DNA of 11,618 nt from contig JAQUSH010000013.1 of the NCBI GenBank assembly GCA_028715225.1, forward strand, positions 1-11,618, in the 5' to 3' direction. Below the pieces are notes generated by a model. That model ran no database searches and had not been told where the DNA came from. It was given only the letters and a program-made list of their open reading frames with translations. A program made the translations under genes and the position numbers. This DNA comes from Candidatus Aenigmatarchaeota archaeon (lineage in GTDB: Archaea; Aenigmatarchaeota; Aenigmatarchaeia; Aenigmatarchaeales; Aenigmatarchaeaceae). The first letter of the stretch is position 1, and each line of letters begins with the position of its first letter. Below are positions 6,349 to 11,618 of this stretch, one piece after another.

Positions 6349-7757
6349 ATTACGAACAAATCGGTTTCAAATGCGGTATAGAAATACACAATCGTCTAGC
6401 CACAAAACACAAATTATTCTGCAACTGTCCGGCGAGGCTGACTGATAAAAAACCAACAAAAGTAATACAACGAAAGCTAAGACCGGTAGCAGGCGAGATG
6501 GGTCGCGTGGATATAGCTGCTGCGCACGAATATCTTAAAGACAAGACATTCTCCTACCAGGTCTTCCCAGATACATCATGCTTAGTAGAATGCGATGAAG
6601 AACCGCCTCACGAGATCAACCAAGAAGCTTTAGAAATCGTTCTGCAGATATGCAAAATGCTGAAAGCAGATATCCTCGACGAGGTACACATAATGAGAAA
6701 GACTGTCATAGACGGTTCGAATACATCAGGTTTTCAAAGAACAGCACTCGTTGGTATAAACGGTTCTCTTTCAACATCGCTCGGTCCAGTTACAATATCT
6801 AACATCTGCCTAGAAGAAGAATCTTGCGGAATAGTAGAGAAGAATGATACGAACGTTACCTATAGATTAGATCGTTTAGGCATTCCGTTAGTAGAAATAG
6901 GAACAGGACCTGACATAAAAAATCCAGAGCACGCAAAAGAAGTTGCTGAAAAGTTAGGTATGATTGTGCGATCTACGGGAAAGTCTCAAAGAGGTATAGG
7001 TGTAACGAGACAAGATATTAATGTTTCTGTAAAAGGCGGAAAACGAGTTGAAATAAAAGGTTTTCAGGAATTAGACATGATTCCGAAAGTTATTGATTTT
7101 GAAATCGCGAGACAGGTTGAACTAGCTAAGAAAGGTGAATCTAAAGAAGAAACAAGGTTAGCTAAAGCAGACGGATCAACTGATTACATGAGACCACTGC
7201 CAGGCGGAGAGCGAATGTATCCAGAAACAGACATACCACCAATTATAATCACAAAAGATATTCTTTCAAAAATAAAACTTCCGGAGACCTGGGAAGTCAA
7301 ACTTGCAAAATTAGAAAAAATACTTCCTAAAGACCTAGCTAACCAGATTTTGAAATCAGAATATCTGGAAATATTTGAAAAATACTACAAAACAAATCCT
7401 GTTTTGGTTGCAACTACTTTCACATCAACTTTGAAAGATCTTAGCAGACGCGGATTTGAGATAAGCAATCTGACAGAAGAACATTTTGCAGAATTATTCG
7501 AAAAGAATCTTCCAAAAGAAGCTTTGATCTCTGCATTAGAAAAGTTATGCGAGAACCCAGATGCGAAAATCGAATCTGATGCGATTTCTGACGACTCACT
7601 ACGAAACATAGTTAAAGATGTCATTCTTAGAAATCCTGAATTAGCTAAAGAAAGAAAAGTAGGCGCTCTGATGGGAGACGTAATGAAGCAGGTCAGCGGA
7701 AAGGCTGACGGCAAGAAAGTAATGAGAATTCTTCAGGAAGAGTTGAATAAAAAATAA
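6345..7757 (+). CDS. gatE: Glu-tRNA(Gln) amidotransferase subunit E, lacking the GAD insertion
   Basis: 470 residues. GatE activates Glu-tRNA(Gln) with ATP and transfers ammonia supplied by GatD. The catalytic 'cradle' core is intact: GIEIHNRL (11-18), CNCPARL (26-32), GFQRTALVG (129-137), LEEESCGIVE, RLDRLGIPLVEIGTGPDI (174-191), RQDINVSVKGGKRVEIKGFQ (222-241) and MRPLPGGERMYPETDIPP (282-299). The C-terminal helical and YqeY-like tail domains (about 310-470) are present. Usual GatE proteins exceed 600 residues because an AspRS-like GAD domain of roughly 120-150 residues is inserted between the RQ...EL helix and the EETR strand. Here these are joined directly (IARQVELAKKGESKEETR, 254-271), giving GatB-like length. 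The E assignment rather than B rests on MRPLPGGERMYPETD wording and the gatD partner. There is no sign of a frameshift. Confidence 0.93.
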   Translation: MNYEQIGFKCGIEIHNRLATKHKLFCNCPARLTDKKPTKVIQRKLRPVAGEMGRVDIAAAHEYLKDKTFSYQVFPDTSCLVECDEEPPHEINQEALEIVLQICKMLKADILDEVHIMRKTVIDGSNTSGFQRTALVGINGSLSTSLGPVTISNICLEEESCGIVEKNDTNVTYRLDRLGIPLVEIGTGPDIKNPEHAKEVAEKLGMIVRSTGKSQRGIGVTRQDINVSVKGGKRVEIKGFQELDMIPKVIDFEIARQVELAKKGESKEETRLAKADGSTDYMRPLPGGERMYPETDIPPIIITKDILSKIKLPETWEVKLAKLEKILPKDLANQILKSEYLEIFEKYYKTNPVLVATTFTSTLKDLSRRGFEISNLTEEHFAELFEKNLPKEALISALEKLCENPDAKIESDAISDDSLRNIVKDVILRNPELAKERKVGALMGDVMKQVSGKADGKKVMRILQEELNKK

Positions 7758-8096
7758 TTATTTCTTCTTACCTTTCTTTAAATCTGCAAATCCATATGTT
7801 TTTGCAAAGTTGTAGAACATTAGAGTTATTTTGAATAGTACAATAACATATATGGCGAATACGAAATATGCTCCATATTCTATGATTTCCGACTCGAACA
7901 GCCACTCTGTAGTCATATCCATGAACTTAAACAAGAATAGCACAAATGAAGAATACATAAAATAACTTAAAATATGTTCAATTTCTCCTTTTAAAAACTT
8001 TCTCTTTATGCTATAAATAAAAATTGGAAGTATAAGTGCCAGTATAAGTGCTATTGTATCTATAACCAAATCAAACAAAACTATGGATTCATGCAT
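7758..8096 (-). CDS. small three-helix membrane protein
   Basis: 112 residues from ATG 8096 (MHESIVLFDLVIDTIALI). Hydrophobic helices at about 5-27, 42-60 and 73-95 are separated by short charged loops (KRKFLKGE, then MTTEWLFESE), and the tail is strongly basic (FADLKKGKKK), so it is probably cytoplasmic. The layout resembles short membrane sensor or anchor domains, but I do not recognise a family. The start at 8096 is preferred to the ATG at 8108 because a GGTG Shine-Dalgarno site at 8103-8106 would be part of the coding sequence otherwise. The gene overlaps the end of the KaiC-like gene by eight bases, so the two proteins are probably made together and may interact. Its stop abuts the convergent gatE stop with no gap. 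Confidence 0.75.
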   Translation of the reverse strand: MHESIVLFDLVIDTIALILALILPIFIYSIKRKFLKGEIEHILSYFMYSSFVLFLFKFMDMTTEWLFESEIIEYGAYFVFAIYVIVLFKITLMFYNFAKTYGFADLKKGKKK

Positions 8097-8658
8097 TTTT
8101 GCCACCATGAACGTATATTATCTTATCTACAAATTGTGATAACTGGCTTATAAGTTTTTCGTCTGTTTCTCTTTCCAAACTTACCAAAACACCGCTAATA
8201 CCCCATTCTCTTATCTTATTTGTCAGAAAATGGACGAATTTGGTTGTTGTTCCGGCAGAATTATACATCAACAGAGTTGTTATTGAATCTAAAAATAAAA
8301 ATCTATCTTTTCCAGGAATTATTTTTACCAATTCGCTTATTGCAATTGAAATTTCAGTTAGCGACTCTGCAGAAGAAATATATATGCAGTTTTGAACTTT
8401 TTTGGATTTTATATTTTTTGTATTTGTTATTGTATCTATAAAAAATAATTTAGCTGAATCTATCTTATTTTCTTCTAATAGTTTTTTTATGCTTTCATAT
8501 GGCCTGTTAGCTGTTATGTATATTCCGTGTATTTTCTTATCGTTGCAAAATATTCTTAGAATTTTTATATTTGTTTTAAGATATTCCGTAGCATCCTCAA
8601 CTACTAAAACTATTTTGTGCTCATTGATATTTGTTAATTCTTTCTGAAGATTTATCAT
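8089..8658 (-). CDS. KaiC/RecA-like protein without a Walker A motif
   Basis: 189 residues from ATG 8658 (MINLQKEL). The alternating strands and helices fit a RecA-fold single domain: KIVLVVEDA (15-23), HGIYITANRPYESIKKLLEE (44-63), LFFIDTIT (71-78), RFLFLDSITTLLMYN (119-133, Walker-B-like) and GISGVLVSLERETDEKLISQ (153-172), ending DKIIYV. This order, with 'ITANRPYESI' and the 'LDSITTLLMYN' strand, is typical of archaeal KaiC-like proteins. The P-loop GxxxxGK[ST] is absent: after the first strand the sequence reads EDATEYLKTN. It is therefore probably not a normal ATPase and may act as a signalling or scaffold partner. It is coupled to a small membrane protein just downstream. The ATG at 8676 was not chosen because it lies too close to the TATA box. 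Confidence 0.7.
   Translation of the reverse strand: MINLQKELTNINEHKIVLVVEDATEYLKTNIKILRIFCNDKKIHGIYITANRPYESIKKLLEENKIDSAKLFFIDTITNTKNIKSKKVQNCIYISSAESLTEISIAISELVKIIPGKDRFLFLDSITTLLMYNSAGTTTKFVHFLTNKIREWGISGVLVSLERETDEKLISQLSQFVDKIIYVHGGKNA
8102..8106 (-). promoter_or_regulatory. Shine-Dalgarno site GGTG(G)
   Basis: On the minus strand GGTGG lies five bases before ATG 8096 (six from the end of GGTG). The upstream in-frame ATG at 8108 overlaps this site. Confidence 0.5.
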
Positions 8659-8680
8659 ATAAATATATTTATACAAAACT

Positions 8681-8690
8681 GGTATATAAG
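8681..8690 (-). promoter_or_regulatory. TATA box for the KaiC-like gene
   Basis: The minus strand reads CTTATATACC, centred about 27 bases before ATG 8658. This excludes the start at 8676, which would be only about 10 bases away. Confidence 0.55.
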
Positions 8691-8737
8691 CATTAAAATT
8701 TCATGGACCATAAATCTAGATTTTTTCTTCACAAATG

Positions 8738-8747
8738 GTTTATATAC
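8738..8747 (+). promoter_or_regulatory. TATA box for the putative non-coding RNA
   Basis: GTTTATATAC in a gene-free stretch, facing right. A start 25-27 bases downstream falls near 8768, where the first hairpin of the predicted RNA begins. No open frame follows, so it would drive an RNA rather than a protein gene. Confidence 0.45.
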
Positions 8748-8767
8748 TGTTTGCTATCTTTTATTTA

Positions 8768-8876
8768 GAACGATTATAAGACCACAGCGTTCCAAAAAAA
8801 TTGCGAGGTGATGTGAAAAAGATTTGAGACAAAATTGCTTCTTTCCGATGAGGCGAAAGCCGAGGAGACCCCTATT
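8768..8876 (+). ncRNA. putative structured RNA with a kink-turn
   Basis: About 105 bases without an open frame, richer in G+C toward its 3' end than the flanks. A 5' hairpin pairs GAACG (8768-8772) with CGTTC (8788-8792). The 3' hairpin is a complete kink-turn: C-stem UUUCC (8842-8846) with GGAGA (8864-8868), a three-base bulge GAU (8847-8849), tandem sheared G-A/A-G pairs from GA (8850-8851) and GA (8862-8863), the NC-stem GGC/GCC, and a GAAA tetraloop (8855-8858). Only the plus strand gives this motif. Kink-turns are bound by archaeal L7Ae, which organises box C/D and H/ACA guide RNPs and RNase P. A guide RNA is possible, but I find no convincing D box or ACA, so the class is open. Ends are estimated from the TATA box and the AT-rich tail before the convergent stop. 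Confidence 0.5.
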
Positions 8877-9375
8877 AATTAATTTTGACATGCTTTTCTC
8901 TCAGATTTCTATCTTTTAATTTTGCAGTTATACTAATTTTTGTCAGGTAATATATAGATGCGGCAAATGCAAACAATAGCAAACCGAACAGTATATATGA
9001 TTCAACTTTCATACAGGTAATGCATATATAGCTAACCTCAAAATCATTTGAAGATGATATACCAAGCTCGTCTTCCTCATACATAACATTGACTGTATAA
9101 TATCCCTGTGATAATGCATCCGGAAGTTTGACGTAACGAATAATTTCGGTATTATTTTCAAATATAATATTTTCCTTACTTATTGCTAATGTGTTATTTT
9201 GTTCGTCATTTATAGTATAAGACAATGTTATATTTTGAGTATTGTCAATGTTATTCGTTTTTTCTTTGCAAAGCGTATTGTTTTTACTTATTTCGACTAG
9301 AAGTGTTACTATACCTCCTGCTGTGGCATATCTGAAACTTTGGGGTATGCCCATATCAACGGTGTTTGGAACCAC
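8875..9375 (-). CDS. beta-domain plus C-terminal TM part of a probably split surface protein
   Basis: Counted from the GTG at 9375, 166 residues: a beta-rich, Asn-rich region with several N-x-T sequons (residues about 1-115), a CITC pair (118-121), a transmembrane helix (about 127-145) and a basic tail (KLKDRNLREKHVKIN). The topology requires the first part to be outside the cell, yet there is no signal peptide, no Shine-Dalgarno site in register and no TATA box at the right distance. In this frame coding sense continues upstream of the GTG (KISIKSSVV) to a TGA at 9406-9408, overlapping the end of the preceding frame. The simplest reading is that this is the C-terminal half of the 9387-9704 gene, cut off by one base. 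It could instead start at ATG 9354 as a separate protein, which I think less likely. Confidence 0.65.
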   Translation of the reverse strand: MVPNTVDMGIPQSFRYATAGGIVTLLVEISKNNTLCKEKTNNIDNTQNITLSYTINDEQNNTLAISKENIIFENNTEIIRYVKLPDALSQGYYTVNVMYEEDELGISSSNDFEVSYICITCMKVESYILFGLLLFAFAASIYYLTKISITAKLKDRNLREKHVKIN

Positions 9376-9386
9376 AACAGAACTTT

Positions 9387-9704
9387 TTATAGAGATTTTG
9401 TTTTTTCACATGCAGCCAATTCATCTTCAATATTATTTTTTTCATTTTTATTCAGAATCTTACTGGAACTAACATCTTCATAATATGAAGACGATATTTC
9501 TTTAGATGGAATGCATTCAAAATCCGTACATAGATATCCAGGTGTACAATCAGAATTTGAAGTGCATTCTTGAATGATAGTACTTGGAACTACTACAAGA
9601 CCGACTGTTCCTTGTATAATTGCTCCTGTTATGGAAAATTCAACAGCCTTTACCAGTATTAGAATTAACACCAAGAAAAATATAATATGATTATTTATTT
9701 TCAT
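9387..9704 (-). CDS. signal peptide and Cys-rich N-terminal part of a probably split surface protein
   Basis: 105 residues: a signal peptide or N-terminal anchor (about 6-21), a short Gly/Val segment (TGAIIQGTVGLVVVPST), a compact cysteine module C47, C53, C59, C64 (spacings 5, 5 and 4; CTSNSDCTPGYLCTDFEC) of the kind often seen in secreted archaeal proteins, and a Ser/Asn/Glu-rich linker. The frame then stops after ACEKTKSL at 9387-9389. The start follows the preceding gene's TGA by four bases, and TGAT (9708-9711) can serve as a partial Shine-Dalgarno site. Joined in the -1 frame at the A-run near 9401-9406, it would continue into the 8875-9375 frame and form a protein of about 275 residues: signal peptide, Cys module, linker, beta domain, TM. 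Confidence 0.65.
   Translation of the reverse strand: MKINNHIIFFLVLILILVKAVEFSITGAIIQGTVGLVVVPSTIIQECTSNSDCTPGYLCTDFECIPSKEISSSYYEDVSSSKILNKNEKNNIEDELAACEKTKSL
9401..9406 (-). other. A6 run, likely frameshift point
   Basis: Six A residues on the coding (minus) strand lie where the upstream and downstream frames overlap: the downstream frame opens after the TGA at 9406-9408 and the upstream frame stops at 9387-9389. One extra A would join them as ...ACEKNKISIKSSVV. A loss of one A by mutation or sequencing error, or ribosomal slippage, would all explain it. Confidence 0.5.
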
Positions 9705-9707
9705 AAT

Positions 9708-9711
9708 ATCA
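9708..9711 (-). promoter_or_regulatory. partial Shine-Dalgarno site TGAT
   Basis: TGAT, three bases before ATG 9704, keeps the same register to the start as the GTGAT sites elsewhere and includes the TGA stop of the upstream gene. Four bases only, so weak alone. Confidence 0.35.
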
Positions 9712-10284
9712 AGACTGGTATGCTATGAAAGAGAGCGCTTCTGATTTAACTCCTGGCGGCTCATCTCCAGGAACAGCTATTCTAAGCTCGACCTCAGCTG
9801 AATCACTTGGTGTTGGGTGTTTCAATCCCTTTAAAAATTCTATAGGTGCTGTACCTGGCATATTTGTCCATGTCATTATTGATGTTGATGTATCGAAAGA
9901 TCCTGCTTCGGTTGAAACATTTGCAGCAAACTGGAATGAAGCACTATTATCCCCGCTCCCAGTTCCACTAAACAATATTGGTGAAGATGGTTCTCTTGCT
10001 ATAGTTACATTAACACTAACAGTTCCGTCATTCTGTATTAAAAATGGTTGAGGCGAATTGCTTGATGTTTCATTTATTGCGCCAGGAGGCATTGTCCCAA
10101 AGCTCACAGTGCTAACTGGCAAAGAGATTTGAGCTGTTCCGGCAACAGTCACAGAAGCTGTTCCAATCGGCATACCAGTAATGCTTCCGTAACTTGAAGA
10201 CGAACCATAGTTTTCAATCATAATATAGGATGAACCCATAAGAAATACTGCCAGTAAAAATATTACAGTTTTAATGCTACTCAT
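9709..10284 (-). CDS. small secreted beta-sandwich protein with FGTMPPG motif
   Basis: 191 residues from ATG 10284 (MSSIKTVIFLLAVFLMG), with an N-terminal hydrophobic helix at about 4-23 acting as signal peptide or anchor, and no other membrane segment. A Ser/Gly/Thr-rich region follows, then VSTVSFGTMPPGAINETS (about 58-75), FLIQNDGTVSVNVTIAREPS and further strands ending in EVELRIAVPGDEPPGVKSEA. The pattern 'FGT-x-PPG ... N-x-G-x-x-x-V' is that of extracellular Ig-like beta-sandwiches (similar in logic to DUF1573/HYDIN-type repeats). The start is taken at 10284 because GTGAT at 10289-10293 serves as its Shine-Dalgarno; the GTG at 10293 lies within that site. It is a paralogue, at least in this motif, of the gene upstream, and belongs to an operon of exported proteins. 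Its partners or polymer state are unknown. Confidence 0.8.
   Translation of the reverse strand: MSSIKTVIFLLAVFLMGSSYIMIENYGSSSSYGSITGMPIGTASVTVAGTAQISLPVSTVSFGTMPPGAINETSSNSPQPFLIQNDGTVSVNVTIAREPSSPILFSGTGSGDNSASFQFAANVSTEAGSFDTSTSIMTWTNMPGTAPIEFLKGLKHPTPSDSAEVELRIAVPGDEPPGVKSEALSFIAYQS
10080..10101. repeat. 22-base exact repeat, copy 1 (FGTMPPG motif)
   Basis: Identical over 22 bases to 10534-10555, same orientation. It encodes FGTMPPG in both neighbouring genes with every third-position base the same. Confidence 0.85.
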
Positions 10285-10288
10285 CAAT

Positions 10289-10293
10289 ATCAC
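10289..10293 (-). promoter_or_regulatory. Shine-Dalgarno site GTGAT
   Basis: Lies four bases before ATG 10284 and decides that start over the in-frame GTG that forms its first three bases. Confidence 0.55.
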
Positions 10294-10303
10294 TTAATAT
10301 AAT

Positions 10304-10714
10304 TTAACCGTATATCTTTTTAAGCCTTATTTTTGCAATACCTGTGTAATTTCCATATTCTGCATCTTTAGGTATCTTAACAGTGAGAGTTGTATTTCTC
10401 TCTTCGTTTGGCTCAAGTATGAAACGATTATCTATTGTGCTTACCCATTCAGAAATATTGCCACCTGTTAATATTGTGACTTTTATTGAATGATTCTCTA
10501 TGTTTTTGATTGTTATATCTCTTTGTCCTGAACCGCCAGGAGGCATTGTCCCAAAATAAATCGCATCTGTATCAACATTGAATCCCGTATAATTATTTAC
10601 CTGAATATGCATGTTCAGATTAATATCTTCAAGGTAATTTGTATTGTCAAATATACTATATCCTAAGAGAATGACTGATAATATGGCTAGAATCGTTAAT
10701 ATTTTTAATTTCAT
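10304..10714 (-). CDS. small secreted beta-sandwich protein with FGTMPPG motif
   Basis: 136 residues with an N-terminal hydrophobic helix (about 5-19: ILTILAILSVILLGY) as signal peptide or anchor. The rest is one compact beta-sandwich: NLNMHIQVNN, DAIYFGTMPPGGSGQRDITIKN (51-71), SIKVTILTGGNISEWV, FILEPNEERNTTLTVKIP, then GNYTGIAKIRLKK. The strand pattern, with FGTMPPG followed by 'ITIKN' and a late 'NTTLTVKIP...G.Y.G' pair, fits extracellular Ig-like domains that package surface proteins. It contains N-glycosylation sequons. It shares the FGTMPPG motif with the downstream gene at the nucleotide level. It starts within the stop of the upstream gene (ATGA overlap at 10711-10714), with GAGG as Shine-Dalgarno. 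A structural surface role is inferred from context only. Confidence 0.8.
   Translation of the reverse strand: MKLKILTILAILSVILLGYSIFDNTNYLEDINLNMHIQVNNYTGFNVDTDAIYFGTMPPGGSGQRDITIKNIENHSIKVTILTGGNISEWVSTIDNRFILEPNEERNTTLTVKIPKDAEYGNYTGIAKIRLKKIYG
10534..10555. repeat. 22-base exact repeat, copy 2 (FGTMPPG motif)
   Basis: Second copy of the 22-base identity at 10080-10101, 454 bases away and within the neighbouring gene. Confidence 0.85.
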
Positions 10715-11618
10715 ACGCTATTCCTCTTTGCTCTGTATATTACAAAGACTATTGTTATCAATATTATTATAAGCAATATCCACATGAAACTGTTGTTTTC
10801 AGATGAAACAGCATTATTTTTTCCGCTATTGCCTATGTTGAATTCTTTTGTTTTTTCGGATTTTTTGTCCTCATAATGCAATATCACCTTTAGCGTGTAT
10901 GCCCCGGCTGATATTCCTTCAGTATCAATGTATCCTGTTATTGTGCCTGTTCCTTTTGATTGAAGATCAATCGATCCAGAATTAAACGTACCTACTTTGT
11001 TTCCATCTTTTAGTATCTGCAATTCTGCCCATACATTTTTTACTTCCTTTGTGTACATATTTTCTATGTCTATTTCTGCCTTTCCTATTGAACCTACAGG
11101 TATATCGTTTAGCCTTATGTCGTTTATTTTGACTATAAGTTCTCCAATTGTAAATGTCGTCTCTGTAGACTTTGTATTTCCATCATAATTTATTTCAGCG
11201 ATAGCTTTGTATATTCCTGCATCCATATTTTGAGAATCCCAGTTCAGCAAAAATGTTTCTGTTTTTTTTGTAATCATGCTGATTGTATCTGTCTGTGTTG
11301 TTCCAACTATGTTGTTTTCAGAATCATAAATATTGACAGTTGCTGTCAAAGAATTAATATTATTCTGCCCAAGATTGTTTACTTCAAGCGTTATAGGCGT
11401 GCTTTCGCCGACTCCTATGTCTGGAACATTTAGCGTAGCAGCAATATAATATCCAGGGTAAGGAACCTTTATCCAAAGCTGCATCTCAACTCCTGCTATA
11501 GCACCGATAGTTGCACCGGCATTTCCTTCTGGTCCGCTTGTTTCAACTATTCCTATTCTTGTATCATGCGTTCCAGGTTCAAGACTTTGAGGAAGATTAA
11601 TATCATATTTAAGAGTTT
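10711..11618 (-). CDS. CARDB-type membrane-anchored exported protein (5' end beyond window)
   Basis: The frame is open from the right edge, so the internal ATG at 11484 is not the start: 44 further codons (LKYDINLPQSLEPGTHDTRI...GIVETSGPEGNAGATIGAIAG) run smoothly into it. About 301 residues are visible. The first part, 'INLP-x-x-LEPGTH-x-x-RIGIVE' and then 'WIKVPYPGYYIAATL', is a secreted beta-sandwich typical of archaeal surface proteins. A CARDB-like domain follows (DIGVGESTPITLEVNNLGQNNINSL...ATVNIYD), then a second such domain (IPVGSIGKAEIDIENMYTKEVKNVWAELQI), a Ser/Asn linker, a transmembrane helix in the last 28 residues (MWILLIIILITIVFVIYRA) and a basic KRNSV tail. It lies just ahead of two small secreted proteins with an ATGA overlap, so it is the membrane-anchored member of the same expression unit. 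Confidence 0.85.
   Translation of the reverse strand, partial: TLKYDINLPQSLEPGTHDTRIGIVETSGPEGNAGATIGAIAGVEMQLWIKVPYPGYYIAATLNVPDIGVGESTPITLEVNNLGQNNINSLTATVNIYDSENNIVGTTQTDTISMITKKTETFLLNWDSQNMDAGIYKAIAEINYDGNTKSTETTFTIGELIVKINDIRLNDIPVGSIGKAEIDIENMYTKEVKNVWAELQILKDGNKVGTFNSGSIDLQSKGTGTITGYIDTEGISAGAYTLKVILHYEDKKSEKTKEFNIGNSGKNNAVSSENNSFMWILLIIILITIVFVIYRAKRNSV
10723..10726 (-). promoter_or_regulatory. Shine-Dalgarno site GAGG
   Basis: GAGG, eight bases before ATG 10714, inside the end of the upstream gene. The longer spacing fits its more upstream place in the pairing region. Confidence 0.5.

Noticed and set aside
8220..8647. Two plus-strand frames of 73 and 81 codons opposite the KaiC-like gene
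   Set aside because: Phe/Leu/Ile-rich shadows of an AT-rich minus-strand gene, with no promoter or ribosome site.
8808..8826. Leader peptide after the GAGGTG site (GTG AAA AAG ATT TGA)
   Set aside because: Only four codons and no regulated gene downstream on that strand; the SD-like string is likely chance within the RNA.
8808..8863. Box C/D guide RNA with C box GTGATGT and D box CCGA
   Set aside because: The D box should be CTGA, the C box deviates at its last base, no terminal stem joins the two, and the C'-D gap is too short. Not supported as a standard C/D RNA.
8846..8868. Hammerhead ribozyme core (C-GATGAG ... CGA resemblance)
   Set aside because: The CUGAUGA and GAAA core strands are not both present: the string reads CGATGAG, a GNRA-capped stem, then CGAGG. 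The kink-turn explains all these bases.
8842..8876. Box H/ACA guide RNA
   Set aside because: The kink-turn would fit, but no ACA (or clear ANA) lies at the expected distance 3' of a pocket, and no pocket with flanking stems was found by eye.
9400..9406. A AAA AAC slippery heptamer suggesting programmed -1 frameshifting
   Set aside because: The heptamer is present on the coding strand, but the incoming frame reads gaa-aaa-aca, so the A and P codons are out of phase with X XXY YYZ. Simple slippage on AAA is still possible; the classical motif is not.
9725..10051. Plus-strand frame of 108 codons opposite the FGTMPPG protein gene
   Set aside because: It is antisense to a clear exported-protein gene with a signal peptide and ribosome site; its own sequence has no start signal.
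11484..11618. ATG at 11484 as the true start of the CARDB-type gene
   Set aside because: The frame stays open for 44 more codons to the edge with coherent domain sequence, and no signal peptide follows the ATG.

Overview
The window looks like a piece of an AT-rich archaeal chromosome. The firmest evidence is the gatD/gatE pair (the archaeal Glu-tRNA(Gln) amidotransferase), a TGS-domain GTPase of the archaeal/eukaryotic DRG type, TATA boxes about 24-28 bases ahead of start codons that have no leader, and Shine-Dalgarno sites matching an archaeal 16S tail. The compact genes, the small secreted beta-sandwich proteins and the degenerate KaiC-like and GTPase proteins would suit a DPANN-type lineage, but that placement is inference.

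Layout. Positions 1-257 (minus) hold the N-terminal part of a PAP2-type membrane phosphatase, cut by the window edge. It is divergent from a 788-residue secreted, membrane-anchored surface protein (296-2662, plus). A small Cys/His-rich protein (2659-2967, minus) converges on that gene and is divergent from a plus-strand cluster: a TGS GTPase with degraded G motifs (3027-3836), an unrecognised 126-residue protein (3859-4239), a zinc-ribbon protein (4217-4429), an unrecognised 71-residue protein (4455-4670), gatD (4705-6015), a small membrane protein (6016-6348) and gatE (6345-7757). gatE meets, end to end, a minus-strand pair: a KaiC/RecA-like protein without a P-loop (8089-8658) and a three-helix membrane protein (7758-8096). 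Next, about 8768-8876 (plus) appears to encode a structured non-coding RNA with a textbook kink-turn and its own TATA box. From 8875 to the right edge runs a minus-strand operon of exported proteins: a CARDB-like membrane-anchored protein (open at the edge), two small secreted proteins that share an FGTMPPG motif, and a signal-peptide/Cys-rich/beta-domain/TM protein that seems split by a one-base frameshift near 9401-9406.

How it works together. GatD and GatE form the enzyme that turns Glu-tRNA(Gln) into Gln-tRNA(Gln). Here GatE lacks the AspRS-type (GAD) insertion usual in the family, and a membrane-protein gene sits between the two subunits. The right-hand operon probably builds part of the cell surface. 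Gene expression follows two modes. Promoter-proximal genes look leaderless, with TATA boxes that in two cases overlap the stop codon of the gene before. Operon-internal genes carry Shine-Dalgarno sites that keep a constant register to the start codon whichever part of the anti-SD they match. There are no gene-free stretches above 300 bases; the longest gap, 8659-8874, holds two promoters and the putative RNA. I saw no tRNA, rRNA, CRISPR array or insertion sequence.
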